Source: Fistularia commersonii
Taxonomy: Eukaryota > Chordata > Actinopteri > Syngnathiformes > Fistulariidae
DNA: 64,000 nt
Reading direction: 5' to 3'
Assembly: GCA_037954325.1 (NCBI GenBank)
Contig: JBBMNZ010000068.1
Span: 415,998-479,997, forward strand
In this document: one piece after another, positions 19,696 to 30,700 of the stretch
Layout of the letters: the number at the start of each line of letters is the position of its first letter
How positions within the stretch are numbered: position 1 is the stretch's first letter
Made by a program: the position numbers and the translations under genes
Notes under the pieces: generated by a model
What the model was told of the DNA's origin: nothing
What the model saw: only the letters and a program-made list of their open reading frames with translations
Database searches by the model: none

Positions 19696-19928
19696 CTGGC
19701 TTCGGGAAGATGGCGGCCGATTTTTTTCCTTTCGCTTCTTCTTGCTGTTTTTGCTGTTTTGCTGCGTTCCGTGTGTCTCTGGCAGTGCTCATCCTAATCT
19801 GTAATGCTTCAGACTCACTCTTCCACCATTAAACTGACAAGTATTTTTTCATAAACTGCTGAATACTACCAATTTTCGGGAGGGCTCAACTCTGTGTGTA
19901 TGTCTCAGAACATTGTGTCACCAGAAGT

Positions 19929-22153
19929 CCAGATAAGCACTTTTTGACCACATGACTATATCTTTCGACCAATTGGCTGGATTGGAGTAATTTGGACGTA
20001 TATTGAGCAGAATTATTTCTTTTTCAAAATACTCCACACCAGACAATTTTTTGCAAAAAATATATAGGTTATTTACGATTTGTACAGTTAACGCTTCAAC
20101 TTCGTGAGAAAACACTTTTTGACCACATGGATATATCTTTCAACCAACTGGCTGGATTTTAGTCATTTAGAAATATATTCTGCAGAAAGATTCCTTTCCA
20201 ACATACTCCACACGAAACATAAGCTTGCAAAAATATATATGCTATTTACACTTTGTACAGCAAAAGTTATCTCGGTGAGATAAGCAGTTTTTGACCACAT
20301 ATGCTATTTACACTTTGTACAGCAAACGCTTTCACTCGGTGAGATAAGCAGTTTTTGACCACATGGTTATATCTACTTAACCTGCGGTTGGATTACACTG
20401 AATTCGACATATGTTGTGCTGAATCATGTTCTATTCAACATGTCTTAGCACTAGACAAAAGATTTAAGGTATTTACAATTTGTACAGTAAACCTCTTCAA
20501 CTCTGTGAGATAAGCACTTTTTGATCACATGACTATATCTTTTGACAAAGGGGCTGGATTGGAGTAATTTTGACATACATTGTGCAGAATCGTTTCATTT
20601 TCATCATATATCAGCACCAAAGACAAGCTTGAAAGAATTCCTATGTTATTTACAATTTGTACAATAAACGCTTCAACTCTGTGAGATGAGCACTTTTTGA
20701 ACAAATGGCAATATATTTTGAGCCTGGGGCTGGATTTGAGTGATTTTGACATATATTGTGATGAATCATTTACTTTTTATTATATTTCAGCACCAAACAC
20801 AAGTTTGAAAGAATTCATATGTTATTTACAATTCGTACATTAAACGCTTCAACTCGGTGAGATAAGCACTTTTTGACCACATGGCTATATCTTTCATCCA
20901 AGTGGCTGGATTTTAGTAATTTTGACATATATTGTGCTGAATGGTTTCTTTGTTTAACATACTCTGCACCAAACAAATGCTTGCAAATATGTATATGTTA
21001 TTTACAATTTGTACAGTAAACCTCTTCAACTCGGTGAGTTAAGCACTTTTTGACCACATGGCTATATCTTTTGACAAAGGGGCTGGATTGGAGTAATTTT
21101 GAGATAAATTGTAGAGAATCATTTCATTTTCATCATATATCAGCACCAAACACAAGCTTGAAAGAATTCCTAAGTTATTTACAATTTATACAATAAACGC
21201 TTCAACTCTGTGGGATGAGGACTCTTTGACCAAATGGCAATATATTTTGAGCTTGCGGCTGGATTTGAGTGATTTTGACATATATTGTGCAGAATCATGT
21301 TCTATTCAACATATTTCAGCACCAGACAAAAGCTTGAGAGAATTGATACGTTATTTACAATTTGTACAGTAAACGCTGCAACTCGGTTAGATAAGTACTT
21401 TTTGACCACATGGCTAATCTTTTGACCAAGTGGCTGGATTTGAGTAATTTTGATACATATTCTGCAGAATCATGTTCTATTCATCATATTGCAGCACCAA
21501 AAACAAGCTTGAAATAATTCATATATTTTTTACAATTAGTACAATAAATGCTTCAACTCTGTGAGATAAGCACTTTTTACTAAATGGCAATATATTTTGA
21601 AACTGCAGTTGGCTTTGAGTTATTTTGACATATTCTTTGTAGAAGCATGATCTCTTAGACATATTTCAGCACGAAACACAGTTTGTAAGAATTCATAATT
21701 TATTTACAATTTGAACAGTAAACTCCTCAACTTGGTGAGATAAGCACTTTTTGACCACATGGCTATATCATTCGACCAAGTGGCTGGATTGGAGTAATTT
21801 GGACATATATTGTACAGAATCATATCCTTTTCATCATATATCAGCAACAAACACAAGCTTGAAAGAATTCATATGTTATTTACACTTTGTCGAGTAAATG
21901 CTTCAACTCGGTGAGATAAGCACGTTTTGACCACATGGCAATATCTTTTAAACCTGCGGTTGGATAAAACAGATTTTGATATATATTGTGCAGAATCATG
22001 TTCTATTCAACATCTTTCAGCACCAGAAACAAACTTGTAAGAATTCATAAGTTATCTTAAATTTGTACAGTTAACGCTTCAACTCGGTGACATAAGCACT
22101 TTTTGACCACATGGCTATATCTTTGGACCAAGTGGCTGGATTTGAGTGAATTC
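19929..22153. repeat. Satellite array segment, subtype A, 176-bp monomers
   Basis: About 12-13 monomers with landmarks CTTCAACTCGGTGAGATAAG, TTTTTGACCACATGGCTAT, AAGTGGCTGGATT, CAGCACCAGACA and TTATTTACAATTTGTACAG. Spacing of the CTTCAACTC landmark is 175-177 bp over consecutive units (20,847, 21,024, 21,200, 21,376, 21,551). Units are divergent from one another. One place (20,241-20,360) has a 62-bp internal duplication. The L2 insertion at 22,154 ends the block. Confidence 0.93.
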
Positions 22154-22174
22154 AATAATAATAATAATAATAAT
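22154..22174. repeat. (AAT)7 microsatellite at the L2 3' end
   Basis: Seven AAT units. Short tandem repeats in place of poly-A are usual at L2/CR1 3' ends. Confidence 0.92.
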
Positions 22175-22257
22175 ACATACGATTTGTATAGCGCTTTTCA
22201 CGGTACACAAAGACGCTTTACAAGTTGACGACAGAAAAACATAGAACATAAACATTG

Positions 22258-25152
22258 TTAATGGGAAGAGCTGTAGGTGTTGTAGGTGGTTTGGAAGAGG
22301 TGGGTCTTGAGGTTGTTTTTGAAGGAAGACAATGAGTTTGACTCTCGGATGGCTGGGGGGAGGGAGTTCCAGAGGGTGGGGGCGGCGATGGCGAAGGCTC
22401 TGTCTCCCAGGGTGCGGTACTTGGACTTACAGATTGGAGTTAGGAGGTTTTCATCCGAGGAGCGAAGACAACGCGCTGGAGAGTGGCGACGTAGGTCGGT
22501 GAGATATGGGGGGGCGAGGTTGTTGAGGGCTTTGTAGGTGGTGAGGAGGATCTTGAAGTGGATGCGTTGTTTGATGGGCAGCCAGTGAAGTTGACGGAGA
22601 ATGGGGGTGATGTGTTCTCTGGAAGGGGAGCGGGTAAGAAGTCGGGCAGCAGAGTTTTGGATGTATTGCAGTTTTTGAAGGGCATTAGAGGGGAGGCCAT
22701 ATAGGATACTATTGCAGTAGTCGAGTCTGGAGGTGATAAATGCATGGATTAGTGTTTCAGCAGCAAAGGGTGAAAGAGTGGGTCGGAGGCGTGCTATGTT
22801 TCGGAGGTGGAAAAAAGATGTTTTGGTGATGTGATTTATGTGTGGCCTAAAAGAGAGTGCAGGGTCCATGTAGATTCCAAGATTTCTTACCAGGGGGGAG
22901 GGGGAAACAGAGTGACCATCAATGGAGACTGCGAGATTGTGACAGGAATTGAGCAAGGATTTTGGGCCGAATATGATAATTTCTGTTTTGTTGCTGTTGA
23001 GTTTGAGGAAATTTTGGTTCATCCAGGTTTTTATGTCTGTGATGCAGTCGGTAAGGGAGGAAAGGATTTCGGGAGTGATTGTTTTGGTGTTTATGTAGAG
23101 CTGAGTGTCATCAGCATAGCAGTGAAAATGGAGTCCATGGCGGCGGATGATGTGTCCAAGTGGCAGTGTGTAGAGGGTGAAAAGTACGGGGCCAAGAACT
23201 GAGCCTTGTGGAACTCCATGTCGGACGGGGGTGGTGGAAGATGTATGGTTGTTTGTGTTGATGTAGTGAGATCTGCCGGAGAGGTAAGAGTGGAACCAGG
23301 AGAGGGCGGTGTCGGTGATGCCTAATGATTCCAGACGGTTGAGGAGGATTTGATGGTTGACTGTATCGAAGGCAGCGCTGAGATCAAGGAGGAGGAGGAT
23401 GGTGAGGGATCCGGAGTCAGAGAGAAGGAGGTAATTTGTTACTTTGATGAGAGCTGTTTCAGTGCTGTGTTGGTTTCTGAAGCCGGATTGGAAAGTTTCA
23501 TACAGGTCATGTGTGAAGAGGTGTTGATTTAATTGTGCTGTGACAGCTCTTTCCAGTGCTTTTGAGAGGAATGTGAGTTTGGAGATGGGTCGGAAGTTGT
23601 TGGGGTCGTCGGGGTCGAGGCCAGGTTTTTTAAGGAGAGGGGTGATGGCAGCAAGCTTAAGTGATGTGGGGACTGTTCCAGAGGTGAGGGAGGCGTTAAT
23701 GGTATCGGTGATGAGTGGGGCAAAGGGGGTGAGGCAGGCTATGACAAGATTTGAAGGCATGGGATCCAGGGGGGAGGTGGATGGCTTCATGGTGGTGAGT
23801 ATTTTGGTGAGATCTGCTGTAGTTATTGGAGAGAAGTGAGTGAGTCGGTGGATAGAAGGGGAGGTGAGTAGGGGCTCTGGGACTGGGGTGGTGGCAGAGG
23901 AAGATGCAAGTTGATTATGGATGGTGTCTGTCTTTGAGGTGAAAAATGACATGAGGAGGTCACATTTTTCCGGGGTGAAAGTGGATGAGATGTTGTCGTG
24001 CGGTTTGAGTAGTTTGTTTATGGTGGAGAACAGAGAGCGTGGATTGGAGGATCCCGAGTGAATGATGCCAGAGTAGTAACGGGAACGGGCTTCACTGAGT
24101 GCTGTCTAGTAATGTTGCATATGGTCCTTATAGGCTTGGGCATGAACAGTGAGGCCGGTTTTCTTATGTAGTCGTTCAAGTTTACGGAGTTGTTTTTTTA
24201 GCTTGCGGAGTTCCGGGGTAAACCAGGGGGCAGAGTGAGTGAATGTGACTGTTTTGGATTTCAAAGGAGCCAGCGTATTGAGGGAGGTAGAAAGGGTGTT
24301 ATTGTAAATGTTGACCAGGTCCATAGGGGTTGGATTTACTGGAAGGGTGAGATTAGAGAGAGTGTTGGTTATGCAGGTGGAGAGTTTTACTGGGCAGACA
24401 GATTTTAGGTTGCGGAAAGTGATTTTGCGGCTGGGCTTAGGTAGGGGCGTGGGGATGTTGATATCAAATGTGATGGCCAGGTGATCAGATATGGAGAGAT
24501 CAAAACTGGAGATGTTGTGAATCTGTGAGCCAGTGGAGCAGACCAGGTCAAGGATGTGTCCGTGGTTATGGGTGGGAAAGGTTATGTGTTGTGTGAAGTT
24601 TGTGCAGTTGAGTAGGTCCAAGAAGTCAGATGCATCTTTACAGTCCAGGGAGTCAATATGAAGGTTAAAGTCGCCAAGAAGTATAACGGTGGTTGAAATT
24701 GAAAATAGCGAGGTGATGAATTCTGAGAGATCTGATAGAAAAGATGGGTTGGGTTTGGGGGGGCGGTATATGATCGCTGTGATGAGTGGTTTGGGTCCGG
24801 GTAGTTTAAAAGTCAGGTGTTCAAAAGAAGGGGCAGAAGGGATGGAGAGTATGCGAGGTTGGAGATCTTTGTGGAAAATTGCAGCAATCCCTCCTCCTCT
24901 GCCCTCAGTGCGCGGTTTGTCCAGGTAAGAGTATCCAGTGGGGGTGGTTTGGTTGAGAGAGAAATAATCCTGGGGTTTTTGCCATGTTTCATTTAGGCAC
25001 AGAAGGTCAAGTTGTTTATCAGAGATGAAATCATTTAATATGAGGCTTTTATTGTTGAGGGATCTTGTATTGAAGAGAGCGATTTTTATTGCCTTTTGTT
25101 GTGAAGTGGATGGGGCGGAAGTTGGAATTTGACGGAGGTTTAAATAGTTCAC
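22258..25152 (-). pseudogene. L2-like endonuclease/reverse transcriptase ORF with one nonsense codon
   Basis: The endonuclease spans 24,106-25,152: IALFNTRSLNNKS, LLCLNETW, RGGGIAAIFHKD, AIIYRPPK, VILLGDFNLHID, GHILDLVCS and LSISDHLAI, with all catalytic positions present. A TAG at 24,106-24,108 interrupts the frame, which then runs on unbroken to 22,258. The RT has TSPLDPMPSNLV, FRPISKLTFLSKALE, LLLLDLSAAFDTVNH (motif A), HGVPQGSVLGPVLF (motif B) and FHCYADDTQLY (motif C). The C-terminal part has LPSNALQKLQYIQNSAARLL and FKNNLKTHLF, standard for L2. Its start is uncertain; the protein probably continues upstream with the 25,149-25,496 piece. Confidence 0.9.
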
Positions 25153-25496
25153 GCGGGGATGATGACGCGGTTTATTGTGATGACGCGGGGAAGAGGTTTG
25201 GGGTCCGGTTTATGAGCTGTGCTGTGTCCATAGCGTTGGAATTGAATTTTCTGTTGTAAGAAAGTATGAAAAGTTGCGACGGGAGCTACGGTGAATGTAG
25301 TGGGGTCGACGAAGAAGTCCATGATTACAGAGTGTGGCGAGGAGTGTCGTGGGGGGGGTAGTTTAGGGATGAGCTGGAGGAGTTGCTTGGGAGTGTAGCT
25401 GAGTGTCATACCCGGGGCTATGAGGAGGCAGGTGCTGGAGCTGGACGTTGGAGATAGTTGCTGGTGGAGAAAGAGATGGTGGAGCAGGTGGAGCAA
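25149..25496 (-). pseudogene. L2-like N-terminal region, out of frame with the endonuclease
   Basis: An open frame lacking an ATG at its 5' limit contains MTLSYTPKQLLQL and HSVIMDFFVDPTTF, resembling the short N-terminal region that precedes the endonuclease in L2-like ORFs. It ends in TGA at 25,149-25,151, overlapping the endonuclease frame, which is open back to about 25,205. A single frameshift in 25,150-25,205 would explain the break. A separate small ORF1 is the alternative. Confidence 0.5.
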
Positions 25497-25783
25497 GCAG
25501 ATTTCGGCCGATGGAAATGCCGTCTTGCTAGGCGCCGTCGGGATCCGGAGTTTCGAGACGCTAGCCGGCTAGCTAGCAGAACACAAGCAGTCCGGTGGGA
25601 TGTCGAGGTTGTGAGATGCAGGTAGATTGGTGGAGAGATCGAGACAGTAACGGTAGCTACAGGGCGATTAGACTTTGGTTAGTTGGCTGGAGGATCGTAA
25701 CTATTGAGAGATTTGTCTTTGGTTGGTTAGATCGGTTGGTTTGAGAGCGGGAAGCGGCAGCTAAGCGCGCCAGCATCCTCTCG

Positions 25784-25818
25784 CCCCCCCCCCCAAAAAA
25801 AAAAAAAAAAAAAAAAAA
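25784..25818. repeat. C11A24 double homopolymer at the L2 5' junction
   Basis: Eleven C (25,784-25,794) run straight into twenty-four A (25,795-25,818), then satellite. On the element strand this is T24G11 at the 5' end, an odd place for a homopolymer. Confidence 0.9.
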
Positions 25819-26565
25819 TTTGACATATCTTGTGCAGAATTATGTTCTTTTCAACATATTTCAGCACCAGACAAAAGCTTGAGAGAATTGATACGTTATT
25901 TACAATTTTTACACAGTGAACGCTTCAACTCGGTGAGATAAGACTTTTTTGCCACATGGCTATATCTTTGGACCAAGTGGCTGGATTTGAGTGATTTTGA
26001 CATTTATTGTGCAGAATCATGTTCTATTCAACATATATCAGCACAAGACACAAGCCTGGGAGAATTCCTAAGTTATTTACAATTTGTACAGTAAAAGCTT
26101 AAAGTCAGTGAGATAAGCACTTTTAGACCACCTGGATATATCTTTCGAACCTATGGCTGGATTTTGAGTGATTTTGATATATATATTGTGCAGAATCATT
26201 TCCTTTTGGACATATTTCCACACCAGAAAAAAGCTTGAGAGAATTCATATGTTATTTATATTTTGTAAAGTAAACGCTTCAACTCAGTGCGATAAAAAGT
26301 TTTTGACCTCATGGCTATATCTTTCAATGCTGTGGTTGGATAAGAGGGATTTTGATATATATTGTAAAGAATCATGATCTTTTCAATATATATCAGCACC
26401 AGATACAAGATTGAGAGAATTCATAAGTTATTCACAATTTGTACACTAAACGCTTTTACTCGGTGAGATTAGCAGTTTTTGACCACATGGCTATATCTTT
26501 CAACCAAGTGGCTGGATTTGAATAATTTTGACATATAATGTGCAGAATTGTTTCCTTTTCAATAT
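25819..26565. repeat. Satellite array segment, subtype A (right of the L2)
   Basis: This continues the monomer interrupted at 22,153 with TTTGACATATCTTGTGCAG. Same landmarks as 19,929-22,153 (GACCACATGG, CAGCACCAGACA). About four monomers. Confidence 0.92.
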
Positions 26566-27700
26566 GTTTCAGCGCAAGTAACCTGCTTCAAAGGAATCTG
26601 TAGTTATTTACACTCTGTAGCAAAAACGCTTCAACTCAGTGAGATAAGCACCTTTTGACCATATGGCTGTATCTTTTGAATCGGTTGCAGGATCACAATT
26701 ATTTTGACATATATTGTGCAGAATTTGGTCCTTTCAAACATATTTCAGCACCAGTAACCTGCTTCAAAGGAATCTTTAGTTATTTACACTCTGTATCAAA
26801 AACGCTTCAACTCAGTGAGATAAGCACTTTTTGACCATATGGCTATGTCTTTTCAATTTGTTGCTGGATTACAGTGATTTTTACATAGGTTGTGCAGAAT
26901 ATGGTCCTTTTCAACATATTTCAGCACCAGTAACCTGCTTGAAGACTTTCATGACTTATTTACTCTGTGTACCAAAAACGCTTCAACTCAGTGAGATAAG
27001 GACTTTTATGACCATATGGCTATATCCTTTCAATATGTTGCTGGATTACAGTGATTTTGATATATATTGTGCAGAATCTGGTCCTTTTCAACACATTTCA
27101 GCAGCAGTAACCTGCTTGAAAGGAATCTTTAGTTATTTACAATCTGTATCAAAAACGCTCTAACTCAGTGAGAAAATAACTTTTTGACCATATGGATATA
27201 TCTTTTGAATGTAATGCTGGATAAGAGTGATTTTGACATATGTTGTGCAGAGTCTGGTCCTTTTCAACATATTTTAGCACCACTAACCTGCTTGAAAGGA
27301 ATCTGTAGTTATTTACACTGTGTACCAAAACGCTTCAACTCAGTGAGATAAGAACTTTTTGACTGTATGGCTATATCTTTCGAATCGGTTGCAGGATCAC
27401 AACTATTTTGATATATTTTGTGCAGAATTTGGTCCCTTTACACATATTTCAGCACCAGTAACCTGCTTTAAATGAATAAATGAATCTTTTGTTATTTACA
27501 CTCTGTATCAAAACTGCTTCAACGCAGTGAGATAAGCACTTTTTGCCCGTATGGCTATATCTTTCAATTTGTTGCTGGATTACAGTGATTTTGACATATA
27601 TTGTGATGAATTTGGTCCTTTTCAACATATTTCAGCACCAGTAACCTGCTTGAAGACTTTTATGATTTATTTACATTGTGTACCAAAAAAGCTGAAAATG
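26566..27700. repeat. Satellite array segment, transitional subtype B
   Basis: About six to seven monomers are marked by CAGTAACCTGCTTGAAAGGA, CTCTGTATCAAAAACGC, TCAACTCAGTGAGATAAG and GACCATATGGCTATAT. They keep CAGCACC and TTATTTACA from subtype A but have the CAAAAACGCTT of subtype C, so B is an intermediate. The last unit switches at about 27,690 to the C-type TTATTTCCACTCC. Confidence 0.88.
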
Positions 27701-30700
27701 TTTTGTTATTTCCACTCCAACTCAAAAACGATTTAACTCGGTAAGATAAGCACTTTTTGACCTTCTGGCTATATCTTTTGAACCTGTAGCTGGATTACAC
27801 TGAATTTGAAATGTATTTTGTAGAATCATGTTCTAAACAACATATTTCAACAGTAGAAACCAGCTTGATGAAATCCATTAGTTATTTCCACCCCTAATCA
27901 AAAACGGTTCAACTCGGTGAGATAAGCACTTTTTGAACGAATGGCTATATCTTTTGAACCTGTAATGGGATCAAACTGACTGACATATATCGTGCAGAAT
28001 CATGTCCTAAACAACATATTTCAACAGCAAAAACCAGCTTGATGATCAAAAACGCTTCATTTCGGTGAGATAAGTCTTTTTTGAAGGAATGGCTATATCT
28101 TTTGAACCTGTAATGGGATCACACTGAATTTGACATATTTTGTGATGAATCATGTCCTAAACAACATATTTCAACAGCAGAAACCAGCTTGATGAAATTC
28201 ATTAGTTATTTCCACTCCGAATCGAAAACGCTTCAACTCGGTGAGATAAGCACTTTTTGAAGGAATGGCAATATCTTTTGAACTTGTAGCTGGATTACAC
28301 TGAATTTGATATATTTTGTGCAGAATCATGCCCTAAACAACATATTTCAACAGCAGAAACCAGCTTGATGAAATCCATTAGTTATTTCCACTCCTAATCA
28401 AAAACGCTTCAACTCGGTGAGATAAGCACTTTTTGAACGAAGGGCTATATATTTTGATCTTGTAGCTTGGTTACACTGAATTTGACATATATTGTGCAGA
28501 ATCATGTCCTAAACAACATATTTCAATAGCAGAAACCAGGTTGATGAAATTCATTAGTTATTTCCACTCCGAATCAAAAACGCTTCAACTCGGTGAGATA
28601 AGCACTTTGTGAACGAATGGCTATATCTTTTGAACATATAGCTGGATTACACTGAATTTGAAATATGTCTTGCAGAATCATGCCCTAAACAACACATTTC
28701 AACACCAGAAACCAGCTTGATGAAATTCATTAGTTATTTACACTTCTAATCAGGAACGCTTACACCCAATAAGATAAACACTTATTGAAAGAATGGCTAT
28801 ATCTTTTGAATTTATAGCTGGATTACACTGAATTTGACATATATTGTGCTGAATCATGTCCTAAAAAACATATTTCAACAGCAGAAACCAGCTTTATGAA
28901 GTTGATTAGTTATTTCCACTCCTAATCAAAAACGCTTCAACTTGGTGAGATAAGCACTTTGTGAACGAATGGCTATATCTTTTGAACTTATAGCTGGATT
29001 ACACTGAATTTGACATATATCATGCAGAATCATGCCCTAAACAACACATTTCAACACCAGAAACAACCTTGATGAAATCCATGGGTTATTTCCACCCCTA
29101 ATCAAAAACGCTTCATTTCGCTGAGATAAGTCCTTTTTGATGGAATGGCTATATCTTTTGAACCTGTAATGGGATCACACTGAATTTGACATATATATTG
29201 CAGAATCATGTCCTAAACAACATATTTCAACAGCAGAAATCAGCTTGATAAAATTCATTAGTTATTTCCACTCCGAATCGAAAACGCTTCAATTCGGTGT
29301 GATAAGCACTTTTTGAACGAATCGCAATATCTTTTGAACTTGTAGCTGGATTACACTGAATTTGAAATAAATTGTGCAGAATCATGTTCTAAACAACATA
29401 TTTCAACGGCAAAAACCAGCTTGATGAAATCCATTAGTTATTTCCACTCCTAATCAAAAACGCTTCAACTCGGTGAGATAAGCAATTTTTGAACGAAGGG
29501 CTATATATTTTGATCTTGTAGCTTGGTTACACTGAATTTGACATATATTGTGCAAAATCATGTCCTAATCAACGTATTTCAATAGCTGAAACCAGCTTGA
29601 TGGAATTCATTAGTTATTTCCACTCCAAATCAAAAAAGCTTCAACTCGGTGAGATAAGCACTTTTTGAACGAATGGCTATAACTTTTGATCTTGTAGCTG
29701 GATTACACTGAATTTGAAATATATTTTGCAGAATTATGCCCTAAACAACACATTTCAAAAGCAGAAAGCGGCTTGATGAAATTCATTAGTTATTTCCATT
29801 CCTAATCAAAAACGCTTCAACCCGATAAGATATACACTTTTTGATCGAATGGCTATATCTTTTGAACCTGTGATGGGATTACACTGAAGTTGACATATAT
29901 TGTGCAGAATCATGTGCTAATCAACATATTTCAACAGTAGAAACCAACCTGATGAAAATTCATTAGTTATTTCCACTCCTAATCAAAAACGCTTCAACTC
30001 GGTGAGATGAAGACTTTTTGAACGAATGGCTATATCTTTTGAACCTGTGATGGGATTACACTGAATTTGACATTAATTGTGCAGAATCATGTTCTAAACA
30101 ACATATTTCAATGGCAAAAACCAGCTTGATGAAATCCATTAGTTATTTCCACTCCTAATCAAAAACGCTTCAACTCGGTGAGAGAAGCACTATCTGAACG
30201 AATGGCTTTATTTTTTGAACTTGTGGCTGGATTACACTGAATTTGACATATATTGTGCAGAATCATGTACTGTACAACATATTTGAACAGCAGAAACCAG
30301 CTTGGTGAAATTCATTAGTTATTTCCACTCTTAATCAAAAACGCTTCAACCCGATAAGATAAACACTTTTTGAACGAATGGCAATATCTTTTGAACCTGT
30401 AATGGGATTACACTGAATTTGACATATATTGTGCAGAATCATGTTCTAAACAACATATATCACCACCAAAACCAGCTTGATGAAATTCATGAATTATTTC
30501 CACTCCAACTCAAAAACGATTTAACTCGGTAAGACAAGCAGTTTTTGACCTTATGGCTATATCTTTTGAACTTGTAGCTGGATTACACTGAATTTGATAT
30601 ATTTTGTGCAAAATCATGTCCTAAACAACATATTTCAACAGTAGAAACCAGCTTGATGAAATTCATTAGTTATTTTCACTCCTAATCAAAAACGCTTCAA

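Larger units (their letters stand above)
14372..19928 (-). mobile_element. L1-clade LINE, apparently full length, inserted in the satellite
   Basis: This is a 5.5-kb minus-strand element with ORF1 (18,884-19,695), a roughly 520-bp inter-ORF region and ORF2 (14,582-18,363) holding endonuclease, RT and a C-terminal Cys/His domain. A 3' region with an A26 run (14,514-14,539) follows. Satellite flanks both sides. The left flank stops after GACAT and the right flank resumes at AGATAAGCAC, a later monomer position. About 115 bp of satellite phase are unaccounted for, so the insertion was not clean or the flank has since rearranged. Both ORFs carry stops and frameshifts. Confidence 0.85.
22154..25818 (-). 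mobile_element. L2-clade LINE, nearly intact, inserted precisely into a satellite monomer
   Basis: This is a minus-strand element of about 3.6 kb. Its 3' end has (AAT)7 at 22,154-22,174 and the segment TTTGTATAGCGCTTTTCACG, typical of fish L2-like 3' tails. The 5' end is GC-rich and finishes in C11A24. The satellite reads GAGTGAATT on the left and TTTGACATAT on the right, the same monomer point with essentially nothing lost. The ORF has only one nonsense codon and one possible frameshift, making it the least decayed element in the window. Confidence 0.88.

Noticed and set aside
22286..23839. Plus-strand open frames across the L2 region
   Set aside because: Antisense shadows of the minus-strand L2 reverse transcriptase.
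26831..27163. 110-codon open frame in the satellite, and similar small ones at 26,168, 27,551, 32,925, 46,994, 49,636 and 57,880
   Set aside because: 176 bp is not a multiple of three, so the frame shifts every monomer. These are chance openings in repeat DNA with no start context or conservation.
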